This document shows, piece by piece, positions 53,396 through 61,469 of a DNA stretch of 64,000 nt. Source of the DNA: Desulfovibrionales bacterium (lineage in GTDB: Bacteria; Desulfobacterota; Desulfovibrionia; Desulfovibrionales; Desulfonatronaceae); the NCBI GenBank assembly GCA_007693505.1, contig REDL01000069.1, positions 1-64,000 of the forward strand, in the 5' to 3' direction. The notes beneath the pieces were generated by a model, which saw only the letters and a list, made by a program, of their open reading frames with translations, did not search any database and had not been told where the DNA came from. Numbering within the stretch: the first letter of the stretch is position 1; every line of letters begins with the position of its first letter. Made by a program: the position numbers and the translations under genes.

Positions 53396-54190
53396 ATGTC
53401 CCGTCACAAACCGGCCACATTGTGGCTTGTCGCTCTATTATTTTTCTTTTCTTTGCTCGCCCCAGATAAGTTTGTATTTGCCCAAGAACTGTCCCCCAAG
53501 CAAATTGCCCAGCGGGTTTACGACAGGGATGTCGGGCAGGATTCGCAAAGCCGAATGACGATGGAACTGATCAGTGCCCGGGGGCAACACAGAATCCGGG
53601 AATTGACCGTTCTTGTTCGGGATGATGGACCAATTCGCAAAACCTTCATGCGCTTCACCGCGCCGGCGGACATCAATGGCACCGGTTTTTTGTCCATAGA
53701 GGACGGCCAGGGAGGAACAGAACAATTTCTCTACCTCCCTGCCTTGAACCGAACCCGACGGATCGCCACAGCACAAAAAAATCGCAGTTTTGTGAATACA
53801 GATTTCACATTTGAAGACATGGAACGCCGCCCGGTGGATGACGCGGAACACGCAATTACCGGCACAGAGTCCCTAGGTGGCGTGGATGCCTGGATACTTG
53901 AAAGCCATCCCAAACCCACAAGCAATTCCCAGTACGGAAAGGTCCGTATTTGGGTTGCCCAGGATATTTTTGTTCCCTTAAAAATCGATTTTTTCGATAA
54001 ACAGGAGCAACACATTAAACAGTATCGTGTTCTTCAGCTGGAGCGTATCCAGGAAATCTGGACGGAAACCAAGGTGGTAATGGAGGACCTTGGCACCGGC
54101 CACAGGACTATTTTGGAAATCCATTCAATACACTACAACTCGGGGTTACCGGAATCTCTTTTTACACGCCAAAACCTTGAGGCGTGGTGA
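53396..54190 (+). CDS. LolA-like outer-membrane lipoprotein-sorting-type periplasmic protein
   Basis: The 264-residue exported protein has a signal peptide (LWLVALLFFFSLLAP...VFAQ) and a LolA/LolB-like fold. Pattern elements are ELSPKQIAQRVYDRD, IRKTFMRFTAPADINGTGFLSIE (in pieces), FLYLPALNRTRRIA and KVRIWVAQDIFVPLKIDFFD. Proteins of this type are encoded with RND/MMPL transporters and beta-barrel proteins and probably ferry a lipid-like cargo across the periplasm. Here the barrel gene follows, and the MMPL gene lies 7 kb further on. The start at 53396 has GGAGAA upstream. Confidence 0.85.
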   Translation: MSRHKPATLWLVALLFFFSLLAPDKFVFAQELSPKQIAQRVYDRDVGQDSQSRMTMELISARGQHRIRELTVLVRDDGPIRKTFMRFTAPADINGTGFLSIEDGQGGTEQFLYLPALNRTRRIATAQKNRSFVNTDFTFEDMERRPVDDAEHAITGTESLGGVDAWILESHPKPTSNSQYGKVRIWVAQDIFVPLKIDFFDKQEQHIKQYRVLQLERIQEIWTETKVVMEDLGTGHRTILEIHSIHYNSGLPESLFTRQNLEAW

Positions 54191-54721
54191 AACCTGGAAA
54201 ACTTTGACAAAAGAGTGCCATCTGCATAGAATAATTACATTTATTTTTTACAATCTGAAAAAATCAAATCATCACAGGAATTTCAGGAATCCATCCAACG
54301 TTTTGAAGATAAGTCGACGTCACACCGGGATAATCTTTCAATAGTTGAGTGTTGAAAAATTCCTTGCCCACAGTCCGTTCAAAAGTCCCCCGTGCACGAA
54401 GCAATCCGGCACTTACCAGAGAGTCTCGCACCGAATACGCGAAGGTGTTTTTGATAAAAGGAAGTTCCGGAGTAGCGACGCAGCAATTGGGAGTTTTGCT
54501 ATGGCCTGGATGACACCAGAATATTTCTGACAGCGCCATTGGGCGCTGAGCATGTAAAGTTGGCACCAGATTGCGCCGATAGAGTAAACAACCATAGCCC
54601 ACATGGCAGCAACCTGAAACCTCGGACAGAGCCAACGCTTGTTGCCATTTTCTCCGGGATTACTCCTAAGATAACGGATTTTTTGTCTTTACCACACTTA
54701 CTGACCCAGCTTCCGGAATCC
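54191..54721. other. Spacer with dispersed repeat
   Basis: This 531-bp gap holds repeat copy F in its first half. The rest, with GGCGC repeats near 54535 and AT-rich sequence, shows no gene. An in-frame extension of the barrel gene exists from 54539 but lacks a signal peptide until 54722. Confidence 0.4.
54349..54500 (-). repeat. Dispersed inverted-end repeat, copy F
   Basis: It starts GTGTTGAAAAATTCC, CAGTCCGTTCAAAAG, and ends GCAATTGGGAGTTTTGC. Internally it shares GAAGCAATCCGGCACTTAC and AAAAGGAAGTTCCGGAG with copies C and G. It is in reverse orientation. Confidence 0.8.
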
Positions 54722-56671
54722 ATGAACAACGTTACCAAACGGCTCCACAAACAGGTCGCTCTTCTCTGCCTATGTTGCGCACTCTGTTTTTTCCCTTCAC
54801 TTGCAGGAGCCGCAAGCCCGTCAGAACCTCCCAATGTTGCGCTTACTATCGGTAACGGCAATGATATTGTCATTCTATCCATCTCCAGTGAACCGGAGCA
54901 GGTCCATTCCTTCACGCTATCCTCCCCTGACCGGTACGTCCTGGACCTCTACCCGGCTACCTTGCAAAAAAAAGGTCTCCTGAGTCTGGACTCGCCACAC
55001 CCCGGTATCCGAGGCATCCGCGCGGCTCGGCATACTTCGCAAACCGTACGTGTTGTCCTGGATCTTCATCAGCCTGAGGACTTCCTGACGCTTGCGAAGC
55101 CGCAAACATGCGAGAAGAGTACTTATGATATTGTCATCATGTATTCTCCGCAAAAAACTGATGAGCCATCACCTTCAAAACAGGCCCTGAACTCGACTTC
55201 CCTGCAACCGACTGCAGTATCCCGTGGTCCTGCAACAGCCACCTCCGAGCCACAACCGGCCTCCTCTCAGTCCGAGCCCTCTATACTGCTTTTCTCCGCA
55301 GACCCCACTACACACATCGCCGCCTCCGAAACAAAGCCATCGTTGCTTCCGGATTCCTTGGAACTCGGCGGTTTTGTTGAGTTGAAAGCAGCCTTGAACA
55401 CCCGGCGGGCAAACTCTTCCCAAATCCCACAAACCTTTCGCAACCGGATCAGGCTGGAAGGCAAATGGTCACCTGGGGCCACACCGGAAGACATGTTTCA
55501 GCAGGTAGGTGATCACGACGTTTTCCTCCTGGCCTCAGTGCAATCCGACTACCTCCGGTTCAAATCAAACCAGACAACCAGCGATTCGGATCTGGAGCTT
55601 TTTGAGGCCTATATGCATTGGTCCAGGAATCCCTGGGAAGTTCGACTTGGTCGCCAACGCATCCGCTGGGGCAAAACAGATGAAGTCAGCCCAGTTGACA
55701 ACCTCAACCCAGAGGACCTTCGAGAATTTCTTTTACCAGACCGTGAGGATCGCAAAATTCCCAATTGGATGGCCAGGGTACGCTATTTTTCTGAAAAAAT
55801 GACTCTTGAAGGTGTCTTCATACCTTTTTTTGAGCCTTCACGATTTGCCTACTTCGGGACGGACTGGTCCCTACTCCAAGGAATCGAGGATCTGGTCACG
55901 GCTCCAACACCCGCAGTCTCTCCTCACCCCTTGTATCAGCAGCCTGCAGTTCTGGAGCAAACACCACATCGGCGCTTCACAAATGGAGACTGGGGGCTGA
56001 GAGTTTCCAAGACACGAGGAAACATGGATATGGCCGCAAGCTATCTCTATGCCTGGCAAAAGCTTCCACATATCCAGGGATTCACCCCGGATGCCATGGA
56101 GATATTTGAAAGAAATGGTGTCCTTAGCCAGTCCTCGTCTTTTCAGGCATGGAACCATCCAGCCGCACTCGCAGCCACCTTTCGCCGGATAAACATTGTT
56201 GGTCTGGAGCTCGAGACAACGCTGGCTCAATTTGGTCTGCGTGGCGAAGCAGCCTATTTTGACCGGAAGACCCTGCATACCATCAATCTGGACTCCACCG
56301 AAAAACCAGTTCTGCAATATGTTCTTGGGGTGGATTACCTCAGTGCGAATGAGTGGTACCTCAATATCCAATTCGGTCATCAGGTCATATTTCAACATGA
56401 CCAGGACCTGCTTTTTTGGGAAAAAAATGATTTTTCCGTGAACGGGGAAATCAGTCGGGCTTTTTGGCGGGGCAACTTTGAGACGGTCTTCCGGTACCAC
56501 TATAACCTGGTGGACGATGCATACCTGCTTCGCCCTTTCATTGTGGTCCGTCCGGATGGCAACTGGGAATTTACTCTTGGAGCAGATCTGGTTGAAGGGC
56601 CAAAATCATCAATTCTGGGTAGATTTCGGGATAATGACCGTTTTTATGTCAATATCAAGTACATATTCTGA
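54722..56671 (+). CDS. Outer-membrane beta-barrel protein with N-terminal AMIN-like domain (DUF1302-like)
   Basis: The 649-residue exported protein starts at ATG 54722 with a signal peptide (LCLCCALCFFPSLAGA). An AMIN-like domain follows (about 35-135, with HSFTLSSPDRYVLDLYP and VRVVLDLHQPEDF), which in other proteins binds cell-wall or pilus components. A low-complexity linker of Ser/Pro/Glu (about 145-225) leads to a barrel that resembles DUF1302-type outer-membrane proteins, with VRLGRQRIRWGKTDEVSPVDNLNPEDLR (in pieces). The last residue is Phe, as expected for barrels. Neighbours suggest it is the outer-membrane part of an export route. Codon use is less GC-rich than upstream. Confidence 0.82.
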   Translation: MNNVTKRLHKQVALLCLCCALCFFPSLAGAASPSEPPNVALTIGNGNDIVILSISSEPEQVHSFTLSSPDRYVLDLYPATLQKKGLLSLDSPHPGIRGIRAARHTSQTVRVVLDLHQPEDFLTLAKPQTCEKSTYDIVIMYSPQKTDEPSPSKQALNSTSLQPTAVSRGPATATSEPQPASSQSEPSILLFSADPTTHIAASETKPSLLPDSLELGGFVELKAALNTRRANSSQIPQTFRNRIRLEGKWSPGATPEDMFQQVGDHDVFLLASVQSDYLRFKSNQTTSDSDLELFEAYMHWSRNPWEVRLGRQRIRWGKTDEVSPVDNLNPEDLREFLLPDREDRKIPNWMARVRYFSEKMTLEGVFIPFFEPSRFAYFGTDWSLLQGIEDLVTAPTPAVSPHPLYQQPAVLEQTPHRRFTNGDWGLRVSKTRGNMDMAASYLYAWQKLPHIQGFTPDAMEIFERNGVLSQSSSFQAWNHPAALAATFRRINIVGLELETTLAQFGLRGEAAYFDRKTLHTINLDSTEKPVLQYVLGVDYLSANEWYLNIQFGHQVIFQHDQDLLFWEKNDFSVNGEISRAFWRGNFETVFRYHYNLVDDAYLLRPFIVVRPDGNWEFTLGADLVEGPKSSILGRFRDNDRFYVNIKYIF

Positions 56672-56790
56672 CGATATTTAGGATATGAACAATTATACAT
56701 CTAACCAGCCAGATGTTGGCTTGACATAATCATGCCTTTGAATATCGAAGTGCATCGCGCAGTCATAAGTCTGATTGAAATGGAGGAAAT

Positions 56791-57660
56791 ATGCCCTTAG
56801 CCCAAAAGCGCTGGTTGCGATTCCCGGATGCGGAACCAATGAGCACGCCGGACTACCCTTCTTTTTGTGATATTGACTATTCCTTTAAAATCGCATCCTC
56901 CCGCAAGGAACTTTCCCAGGCCTTTCATCTCCTTTATCAGGAATACCGCAAGGCAGGTTACGTCACGACGAAGACAAGCAAAACTCTTTTCACCAAATAC
57001 CATCTTCTTCCGGAGTCGACTGTTTTTATCGCAAAGAAAGAAAACAGAATTTTTTCTACAGCGACTATCGTCTATGACTCCCCGGAAACCGGACTTCCAA
57101 TGGATTGCCTGTATGCTGAAGAGCTTGCGAAACTTCGCGCTAACCAACGAAAAATTCTGGAAATCACCTCCCTTGCCTCAGAAAAATCGCTGACAGGATT
57201 CCATATCGCCATGAATTTTACTCGATTGGTTTTTCTTTACAGCATATTTCAGGATGTCAACGATATCTGCATCATGGTCAACCCCCGCCACGTTGCCTAT
57301 TATGCACGCTACTTTCCGTTCACTGTTTTTGGGGAAGAAAAGTATTACTCCAAGGTGGATGCGTTAGCCGTAGGGCTTCGAGTTGACGTTGACAGAGTAC
57401 GCGATTTTTTTGAGCGATCCAGTTTGATATATACGATCGGACACCAATTCTTCACCTACTATCTTTCCGTTAAGATCGCTATAAACTACAATATCGTAGA
57501 GAGCATCTACAGCCCGGACACCCCAACAAAGCCACCGAAGCTTTTTGATGCCCCAACGATCACCAGAATGCTTTCCAAAGAAAATCCCTGCTTTCTTGAA
57601 GACCTGTCGCCCCAGTTCAGAAAGCACCTTGCAACGTGCTATCCGGGCCTTGTTCTCTGA
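56791..57660 (+). CDS. FeeM-like N-acyl amino acid synthase (GNAT fold)
   Basis: The 289-residue protein resembles FeeM, which links fatty acyl groups from acyl carrier protein to an amino acid and is related to LuxI-type synthases. Recognised pieces are FKIASSRKELSQAFHLLYQEYRK (start of the fold), TVFIAKKENRIFSTATIVYDSPETGLPMD, ILEITSLASEKS, and VNPRHVAYYARYFPF. Acyl specificity cannot be read. GGAGG precedes the ATG. It is AT-richer than most of the window. A second acyltransferase of the same superfamily is encoded convergently 300 bp downstream. Confidence 0.8.
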   Translation: MPLAQKRWLRFPDAEPMSTPDYPSFCDIDYSFKIASSRKELSQAFHLLYQEYRKAGYVTTKTSKTLFTKYHLLPESTVFIAKKENRIFSTATIVYDSPETGLPMDCLYAEELAKLRANQRKILEITSLASEKSLTGFHIAMNFTRLVFLYSIFQDVNDICIMVNPRHVAYYARYFPFTVFGEEKYYSKVDALAVGLRVDVDRVRDFFERSSLIYTIGHQFFTYYLSVKIAINYNIVESIYSPDTPTKPPKLFDAPTITRMLSKENPCFLEDLSPQFRKHLATCYPGLVL

Positions 57661-57672
57661 GGCACATTGTAT

Positions 57673-57804
57673 GAGGTTACTGCAAAAAGTCCCTTTTCCT
57701 GCGAAAACGTGTGGTGTGATTTTGCTCAACACCTTGGAAAGACTGGATTCCGGCTTTCGCCGGAATGACGAATTTCAAGGTTTTGCGACTTTCTGCAGTA
57801 ACAT
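57673..57804. mobile_element. 132-bp MITE, copy 1
   Basis: Ends GAGGTTACTGCA and TGCAGTAACAT are inverted, and the 8-bp sequence CATTGTAT flanks both sides (57665-57672, 57805-57812). It contains a REP-like hairpin GGATTCCGGCTTTCGCCGGAATG. It is near identical to the 132-bp copy at 59091. No coding capacity. Confidence 0.85.
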
Positions 57805-57818
57805 CATTGTATACTGGG

Positions 57819-57976
57819 TGTTGAAAAATTTCTGTCCACAGTCCGTTCAAAAATCCAGGTTCACGGAGCAATCCGGCACTTACTGAAAAGCCTCGTACCG
57901 GAATGCGAGAAAACGCCTTTGACAAAAGTACGTGCTGGAAGAGCGACGCAGCAACTGGAAGATTTACAACGGACTG
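57819..57976 (-). repeat. Dispersed inverted-end repeat, copy G
   Basis: It starts GTGTTGAAAAATTTC, CAGTCCGTTCAAAAA and ends TTACAACGGACTG. It lies seven bases after the MITE's target duplication and abuts the stop of the next acyltransferase gene. Same subfamily as C and F. Confidence 0.78.
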
Positions 57977-58729
57977 TTATGCTAAATCAAAATACTGATT
58001 CACATTTTCCGGCAGAAGATTCCGTTCGAGTCCCGCTGCATAAAATTTGAACAAGTCAGGCTTTTTTTCCATGAGATATGGTTCGACATCTCGCAGTATG
58101 CCCAGATATGGAATCCGTTCACCATGATATTGCACGGGTTCTCCAACCTGATGAAACAGCCATCCGAAACGTTTCAGGGCGTACCACAGGGCTTTTTCAA
58201 CAATCATGTACCAATGGCTGATTTCCCGACGTTTGGTCTCCTGATAGACCAGCCTGTACAAACCGAGGACAATGACGGGCCGTTTACGCTTGCTGGATGC
58301 TTCGGTTAGTGCTTCTTCGGATTCCAGCACCCCCCCTTCTTTCTTTAGCAAATAGGACTCAACCCCGTAGAACCCGTCTTCAAGTCGACGACGGTAGTCC
58401 TTGTCCACAGCCAGTCGCGATATTTCTGAGATTTTTTCACTTTGTGGTTTTTCACCAATAAATCCAAATGTTGCAGCATGCTCCATCGGAAACCCTCTGG
58501 GAGAACTCATAATCATCCGAATGGTCCCGATGACCTGACCCTGCTCATTCAATGCCGCAAAGTGAATGGAGCAAGGATCAAATTCATCCATTTCCAGGCC
58601 TTCAGGGTGATCCTCGGGCTTCTCAAATCCAAACTCTTCCACATAAACACGGTAACGCAAACGATAAATTGCCTCTTTCATTTCTTGCGTGTCCGCTCGC
58701 ACAAAACGGAACTGCCCAATGGAAAACAT
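57977..58729 (-). CDS. PEP-CTERM/exosortase-associated acyltransferase (N-acyl amino acid synthase type)
   Basis: The 250-residue enzyme is a LuxI/GNAT-like acyltransferase of the family seen near exosortase systems. The pattern is YRLRYRVYVEEFGFEKPEDHP, then DEFD, AALNEQGQVIGTIRMIM and ISEISRLAV; the conserved acidic residues of the fold are present. The start at 58729 (MFSIGQF) has GGGGGAG five bases upstream; the longer frame upstream is not preferred. Members probably attach fatty acyl chains to an amino acid or a polysaccharide unit. It is transcribed against the FeeM-like gene. No exosortase is in the window. Confidence 0.85.
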   Translation of the reverse strand: MFSIGQFRFVRADTQEMKEAIYRLRYRVYVEEFGFEKPEDHPEGLEMDEFDPCSIHFAALNEQGQVIGTIRMIMSSPRGFPMEHAATFGFIGEKPQSEKISEISRLAVDKDYRRRLEDGFYGVESYLLKKEGGVLESEEALTEASSKRKRPVIVLGLYRLVYQETKRREISHWYMIVEKALWYALKRFGWLFHQVGEPVQYHGERIPYLGILRDVEPYLMEKKPDLFKFYAAGLERNLLPENVNQYFDLA

Positions 58730-59345
58730 GTGACTCCCCCTCGTTAAAGGTTTTTCCTGGAAAAGAACGGGAAAAACAACTTGTTTCAAGATTGCATTTG
58801 CAACGACCTTACAATTTTCTGAATACAGGGCAAAGATGTACTTGAATGTACTCATGCTGGAAAAAGTGGACGAGAAGGCCTGTCTAACAGCGTTTGCATA
58901 CAGAAATGGAATAGAAAGGGGGTTGGCAGACATACCGGACAGCGCTGGCCAGAATCCATCCCTGGAGCTTCCTGGAGCTTCCTGGGTATTTTTCTACTTC
59001 CCAGCTCAGATGAATGCAAGAAAAAGCGATATTTTCACATATTGACCATCCATCTGGTCGAGAATCATGGCAGCACATACTCCATCGTATGAGGTCACTG
59101 CATAAAGTCCCTTTTCCTGCGAAAACGTGTGATGTGATTTTGCTCAACACCCTGGAAAGACTGGATTCCGGCTTTCGCCGGAATGACGAATTTCAAGGTT
59201 TTGCGACTTTCTGCAGTAACATCATCGTATGATCTCAATGCATAAATCATCGCTTGACCGCTTCCGCCATTCAGGCCAAAATTAAATCTTGATCCTGAGA
59301 GAATAAAATGTATCCCCTCATGCATTCGGAACTGGAAGGAAAATC
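58730..59345. other. Divergent spacer with MITE copy 2
   Basis: The 616-bp region between divergent genes carries the second 132-bp MITE and a tandem duplication CCTGGAGCTT twice near 58968. No gene was recognised. Promoters for both flanking genes should lie here. Confidence 0.45.
59091..59222. mobile_element. 132-bp MITE, copy 2
   Basis: Only a few bases differ from copy 1. Ends GAGGTCACTGCA and TGCAGTAACAT are flanked by CATCGTAT on both sides (59083-59090 and 59223-59230). Because the flanks differ from copy 1 (CATTGTAT) but match each other, this is an 8-bp target duplication from an independent insertion. Confidence 0.87.
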
Positions 59346-61379
59346 ATGAACCAGCCACTCATCGCCGAGATCCTCGAGAAGTACAATCTGAATTCCGAAG
59401 ATCAATATCATCGTACTGCATTTTCCAGGAACGTCGGACTGCTGAGCCCTGGAGAGCTTGAGCGGTTGGCCAAGTCCACCGTGGCGATTGCCGGCATGGG
59501 CGGCGTGGGTGGAGTGCATCTGATCACCCTGGTTCGCAGCGGTGTTGGCCGGTTCCATTTGGCAGACTATGATTTATTTGAGCCGGTGAACATCAACCGC
59601 CAATACGGGGCCCGAGTTCCAGATTTCGGCCGTCCCAAGCTGGACGTGATGAGTGAGCAGGCCACGGCCATCAATCCCTTTGTGCACATTACGCCATTTG
59701 CACAAGGCGTTACCTCGGAAAACATGGATGCCTTTCTGGAGGGGGTAGACGTTGTTCTGGACGGCTTGGACTTTTTTCAGTTTACAGTCCGCCGGGAACT
59801 GTTCAACCGCGCCCGCGCCTTGGGCATTCCTGTGATCACGGCCGGCCCCCTGGGTTTCAGCTCCGCCTTGCTCGTCTTCACCGCACAGGGGATGGGCTTT
59901 GATCAATACTTTGATGTCCACGACGCCCTGCCCGAGGAGGAGAAGTACCTGCGCTTCGCCCTTGGTCTCGCGCCGCGGGCCACTCACCTGGCCTATATGG
60001 ACACCTCTCGCGTGGATCTCAAATCAAAGAAAGGTCCGTCCCTGTACATTGCCTGCCAGATCTGCTCCGCCCTTGCGGCCGCGGAAGCTGTGCGGATCAT
60101 CCTCGGCCGCCCTGGGCAAAAACCCGCACCGCACTTCTTTCAGGTTGACCCCTACACCCTGCAATGCCGCCGAGGCCAGCTCCGTGGCGGAAACCGCAAC
60201 CCCGCCCAGCGTTTAAAGATCAAGGTGGCCAGAACCATGCTCATCGCGGCCACATCCGGCCCCACCGGACACCCGCCCACGGCCCCGGCATCGCCGGAAG
60301 GTCCGGGCCCGTTGCCGGAAGATGTGCTCGCGTACATTATCCGGGCCGGCATCCAGGCTCCCTCTGGAGACAATGCCCAGCCTTGGCGCTTCAGTGTCAG
60401 GGATGACACCATATCCCTGTTCCTCAACCCTGCCGCGGATACCTCGTTTTTCAACGTCAACCAATACGCCTCCATCATTGCCTGTGGCGCAGCCCTGGAA
60501 AACATGCGCCTGGCCGCTACCCGGTTTGGTCTGACCGCCAAGACCATGCTTGTCCCGGACCCTGTCCAACCAACCCTCATGGGGCGATTGCCCCTGGAAC
60601 AGGTTCAATGCCCGCCCGATCCCTTGGAAGAGCATGTCTGGTGGCGATGCACCAATCGCAAACCTCTCCAGAAACACCCCCTGCCGCAATGGATGATCAG
60701 CCGTTTGCAGAGGGAGACATCCCTATTCTCCGGCACTCACCTGCATCTGCTTACGGAGCGAAAGCAACTCCGAAAGCTGGCCAAAATTGTATTCCGGGCC
60801 GACCGAATCCGCTCCGAACACCGCGACCTGCACGAGCACTTCATGAGCATGGTCCGCTTCACTCCGGAAGAGGCGGAGACCGACCGTACCGGATTGCCCC
60901 TGAAAAATCTGGAAGCAGGCCTGCAGGGCGAGCTGTTTCTGAAAATGACCCGGCCCTGGTCCGTAATGAAGGTGTTCAACGCCCTGGGCATGAGCCGCAT
61001 GGTGGCTTCCTACGCGGCCCAGGGCATCCTGAACAGCGGAGCCGCCGGATTGATTTCGGTTGATGGGCGGGAAACCGCTGATTTCCTGCGTGGCGGCCAG
61101 GCCCTGCAACGCATCTGGCTGGTGCTGGACTACCTGGGTCTGCGCATGCAGCCCATGACCGCCATCACCCTGTTCCGCCTTCGGGTCCGCGATGCCCAGG
61201 GTCAGGGATTCTCCCCCGGCCATGCCGCGCTCCTGGAGAAGCTCTGGGGCGATTACCAGGCCCTGTTCCCGGCACTGAACCTCGACAGCCACAGCGAGAT
61301 CATGCTCTTCCGCATGGGCTATGGGCCGGCGATCCGGCACCGGACCTGGCGGCAGGACGAGGAACACCTCAGGGCCTGA
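59346..61379 (+). CDS. ThiF-family adenylyltransferase fused to nitroreductase-like domain
   Basis: The 677-residue fusion begins with an E1-like domain (about 1-290: GMGGVGGVHLITLVRSGVG, DYDLFEPVNINRQYGA in pieces, and YIACQICSALAAAEAVRI). It continues with a nitroreductase-like FMN domain (about 325-675: IQAPSGDNAQPWRF, INSGAAGLISVDG-like segments and ALQRIWL). The family resembles Rv1355c-type proteins. Function is unknown; adenylation of a carboxylate followed by flavin oxidation or reduction is plausible. AAGGA precedes the ATG. It is encoded between N-acyltransferase genes and an MMPL exporter, which suggests it tailors the same product. Confidence 0.85.
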   Translation: MNQPLIAEILEKYNLNSEDQYHRTAFSRNVGLLSPGELERLAKSTVAIAGMGGVGGVHLITLVRSGVGRFHLADYDLFEPVNINRQYGARVPDFGRPKLDVMSEQATAINPFVHITPFAQGVTSENMDAFLEGVDVVLDGLDFFQFTVRRELFNRARALGIPVITAGPLGFSSALLVFTAQGMGFDQYFDVHDALPEEEKYLRFALGLAPRATHLAYMDTSRVDLKSKKGPSLYIACQICSALAAAEAVRIILGRPGQKPAPHFFQVDPYTLQCRRGQLRGGNRNPAQRLKIKVARTMLIAATSGPTGHPPTAPASPEGPGPLPEDVLAYIIRAGIQAPSGDNAQPWRFSVRDDTISLFLNPAADTSFFNVNQYASIIACGAALENMRLAATRFGLTAKTMLVPDPVQPTLMGRLPLEQVQCPPDPLEEHVWWRCTNRKPLQKHPLPQWMISRLQRETSLFSGTHLHLLTERKQLRKLAKIVFRADRIRSEHRDLHEHFMSMVRFTPEEAETDRTGLPLKNLEAGLQGELFLKMTRPWSVMKVFNALGMSRMVASYAAQGILNSGAAGLISVDGRETADFLRGGQALQRIWLVLDYLGLRMQPMTAITLFRLRVRDAQGQGFSPGHAALLEKLWGDYQALFPALNLDSHSEIMLFRMGYGPAIRHRTWRQDEEHLRA

Positions 61380-61469
61380 CAGTTGCGATGGCGGCGGTAA
61401 GAGTCTCCCCTGAACGACAACGTTCACAGCTCTGTCACGCCTGATCTGGAGCAATAAAAAATAGTCCCC

